Assembly (NCBI GenBank): GCA_964057225.1
Contig: OZ059894.1
Span: forward strand, 20,490,476-20,554,475
DNA: 64,000 bases
From: Auanema rhodensis
Lineage: Eukaryota; Nematoda; Chromadorea; Rhabditida; Rhabditidae
Direction of reading: 5' to 3'
Under the pieces are notes generated by a model, which was given only the letters and a program-made list of their open reading frames with translations, was not told the DNA's origin and did no database searches. The position numbers and the translations under genes are program-made. Positions within the stretch are counted from its first letter, which is position 1. Every line of letters begins with the position of its first letter. Shown in pieces: positions 61,990 to 64,000 of this stretch.

Positions 61990-64000
61990 TTGAAAAATGA
62001 TGCATTAGTGTATGTTGAGTTTCCATGTACACTCAACATTGCTTCCAAAAACATTTTGACAAAAATTTTTTCGAAACATTTCAAAATAATTCAGCAAAAA
62101 GTAGATGTTTTTAGATTCCTTTTTTCAAGGCAAAGACGATGGACAATGTTATTCAACGAAAAAATTAACTCTTCAGGGTGAAAATCGAGGATATAAGTGT
62201 GAACTTATATCAGTTGATATCTCGGTGCATTTTTAAGCTAGCGCAAATCTGATAACACAGATCGACGCAGCTTAAAAATCCGCATCGAATGCACTATACT
62301 ACATTGAGAAACGCTTAATACAAAAATTAGTTATGATCGTTTGAAAAATGATGCATTAGTGTATGTTGAGTTTCCATGTACACTCAACATTGCTTCCAAA
62401 AACATTTTGACAAAAATTTTTTCGAAAAATTTCAAAATAATTTAGCAAAAAGTAGATGTTTTTAGATTCCTATTTTCAAAGTAAAGACGATGGACAATGT
62501 TATTCAACGAAAAAATTAACTCTTCAGGGTGAAAATCGAGGATATAAGTGTGAACTTATATCAGTTGATATCTCGGTGCATTTTTAAGCTAGCGCAAATC
62601 TGATAACACAGATCGACGCAGCTTAAAAATCCGCATCGAATGCACTATACTACATTGAGAAACGCTTAATACAAAAATTAGTTATGATCGTTTGAAAAAT
62701 GATGCATTAGTGTATGTTGAGTTTCCATGTACACTCAACATTGCTTCCAAAAACATTTTGACAAAAATTTTTTCGAAAAATTTCAAAATAATTTAGCAAA
62801 AAGTAGATGTTTTTAGATTCCTTCTTTCAAGGCAAAGACGATGGACAATGTTATTCAACGAAAAAAATAATTCTTCAGGGTGAAAATCGAGGATATAAGT
62901 GTGAACTTATATCAGTTGATATCTCGGTGCATTTTTAAGCTAGCGCAAATCTGATAACACAGATCGACGCAGCTTAAAAATCCGCATCGAATGCACTATA
63001 CTACATTGAGAAACGCTTAATACAAAAATTAGTTATGATCGTTTGAAAAATGATGCATTAGTGTATGTTGAGTTTCCATGTACACTCAACATTGCTTCCA
63101 AAAACATTTTGACAAAAATTTTTTCGAAAAATTTCAAAATAATTTAGCAAAAAGTAGATGTTTTTAGATTCCTTCTTTCAAGGCAAAGACGATGGACAAT
63201 GTTATTCAACGAAAAAAATAATTCTTCAGGGTGAAAATCGAGGATATAAGTGTGAACTTATATCAGTTGATATCTCGGTGCATTTTTAAGCTAGCGCAAA
63301 TCTGATAACACAGATCGACGCAGCTTAAAAATCCGCATCGAATGCACTATACTACATTGAGAAACGCTTAATACAAAAATTAGTTATGATCGTTTGAAAA
63401 ATGATGCATTAGTGTATGTTGAGTTTCCATGTACACTCAACATTGCTTCCAAAAACATTTTGACAAAAATTTTTTCGAAAAATTTCAAAATAATTTAGCA
63501 AAAAGTAGATGTTTTTAGATTCCTTTTTTCAAGGTAAAGACGATGGACAATGTTATTCAACGAAAAAAATAATTCTTCAGGGTGAAAATCGAGGATATAA
63601 GTGTGAACTTATATCAGTTGATATCTCGGTGCATTTTTAAGCTAGCGCAAATCTGATAACACAGATCGACGCAGCTTAAAAATCCGCATCGAATGCACTA
63701 TACTACATTGAGAAACGCTTAATACAAAAATTAGTTATGATCGTTTGAAAAATGATGCATTAGTGTATGTTGAGTTTCCATGTACACTCAACATTGCTTC
63801 CAAAAACATTTTGACAAAAATTTTTTCGAAAAATTTCAAAATAATTTAGCAAAAAGTAGATGTTTTTAGATTCCTATTTTCAAAGTAAAGACGATGGACA
63901 ATGTTATTCAACGAAAAAATTAACTCTTCAGGGTGAAAATCGAGGATATAAGTGTGAACTTATATCAGTTGATATCTCGGTGCATTTTTAAGCTAGCGCA
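61990..64000 (+). repeat. Terminal array segment: mixed ordinary monomers
   Basis: A CAG monomer (61990) is followed by CTATTTT, CTTCTTT, CTTCTTT, a monomer combining CAAGGTAAAG with AAAATAATTC at about 63530, and a CTATTTT monomer cut by the window edge after 256 bases. No array boundary is visible. Confidence 0.85.

Larger units (their letters stand above)
1..64000. repeat. 351-bp tandem satellite array, about 182 copies, head to tail
   Basis: The same sequence recurs every 351 bases across the entire window. The TTG used as reference is at 214, 565, 3724, 5479 and onwards to 61990, and each spacing is an exact multiple of 351 apart from one base gained near 20142 and one lost near 35087. 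All copies are in the same orientation and only a handful of substitutions separate any two. The window opens and closes inside a monomer, so the array is longer than 64 kb. No unrelated DNA interrupts it, so there are no genes to list in any gap. Long homogeneous arrays of monomers of this size are typical of eukaryotic centromeric or pericentromeric heterochromatin. That assignment is inference from organisation, since I cannot match the monomer to a named family. 351 is close to twice a nucleosome repeat length. Confidence 0.98.

Noticed and set aside
1-64000. CRISPR array
   Set aside because: The 351-bp units abut directly, with no unique spacers, and are far too long for CRISPR repeats.
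1-64000. Ribosomal RNA, 5S, tRNA or histone gene cluster as the source of the tandem repeat
   Set aside because: No conserved rRNA or tRNA segment, internal promoter boxes or long reading frame is present in the monomer.
1-64000. Inserted transposable element or other foreign DNA
   Set aside because: The 351-bp phase is unbroken apart from two single-base changes, leaving no room for an insertion.
1-64000. Assignment to a known satellite such as Drosophila 359-bp or Tribolium 360-bp
   Set aside because: The period is similar in size, but I do not recognise the sequence as either and cannot search a database here.

Overview
The whole window is one uninterrupted tandem array of a 351-bp AT-rich satellite repeat, all in the same orientation. 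There are 181 full monomers plus a partial monomer at each end, so the array runs past both edges. A representative monomer (214-564) is about 32% GC by hand count. I see no protein gene, RNA gene, transposon, non-repeat spacer or inversion. This points to a eukaryotic heterochromatic or centromeric/pericentromeric satellite. An insect is plausible from the style (AT-rich, about 350 bp, strong dyad symmetries), but I do not recognise the monomer as a named family and cannot give a species.

Monomers are counted here from the TTG at 214, so monomer k starts at 214+351k. Starts are +1 between a one-base insertion near 20142 and a one-base deletion near 35087. These are the only length changes I found; all other variation is substitution. 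The substitutions fall in a few linked sets that define monomer subtypes: a CAG subtype (no internal stop), a CTATTTTCAAAGTAAAG subtype, a CTTCTTTC subtype, an ATTTCTTTTTTTAAGG subtype, an ATACCACA/ACGAAA/TTACTG subtype, and an ACCACATT/TTAAAAC or ATTCGC subtype pair.

Layout by subtype order: 1-11796 mixes the first three subtypes in short irregular groups. 11797-25486 holds successive versions of a 13-monomer (4563 bp) higher-order repeat, later 14 and then 6 monomers long. 25487-30751 is a different domain built of alternating dimers and a repeated 5-monomer block. 30752-37419 has two tandem 4-monomer blocks (1404 bp), a patch of the other domain, and a third 4-monomer copy. 37420-46545 returns to the dimer-type domain with a 7-monomer offset duplication. 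46546-55671 returns to the first domain family with nested 4- and 5-monomer blocks. 55672-61989 is a near-perfect tandem pair of a 9-monomer (3159 bp) block. 61990-64000 ends in ordinary mixed monomers.

Each monomer carries several perfect inverted repeats: 9-bp arms around a 4-base loop, 11-bp arms enclosing a smaller nested hairpin, 9-bp arms around a 10-base loop that competes with an alternative hairpin, and an A/T stem. There is also a run of phased A-tracts and a 39-bp block (440-478 in the reference copy) in which I noticed no variant in any copy. Nothing indicates genes working together. Any function would lie in chromatin, DNA structure, a bound protein or non-coding transcripts.
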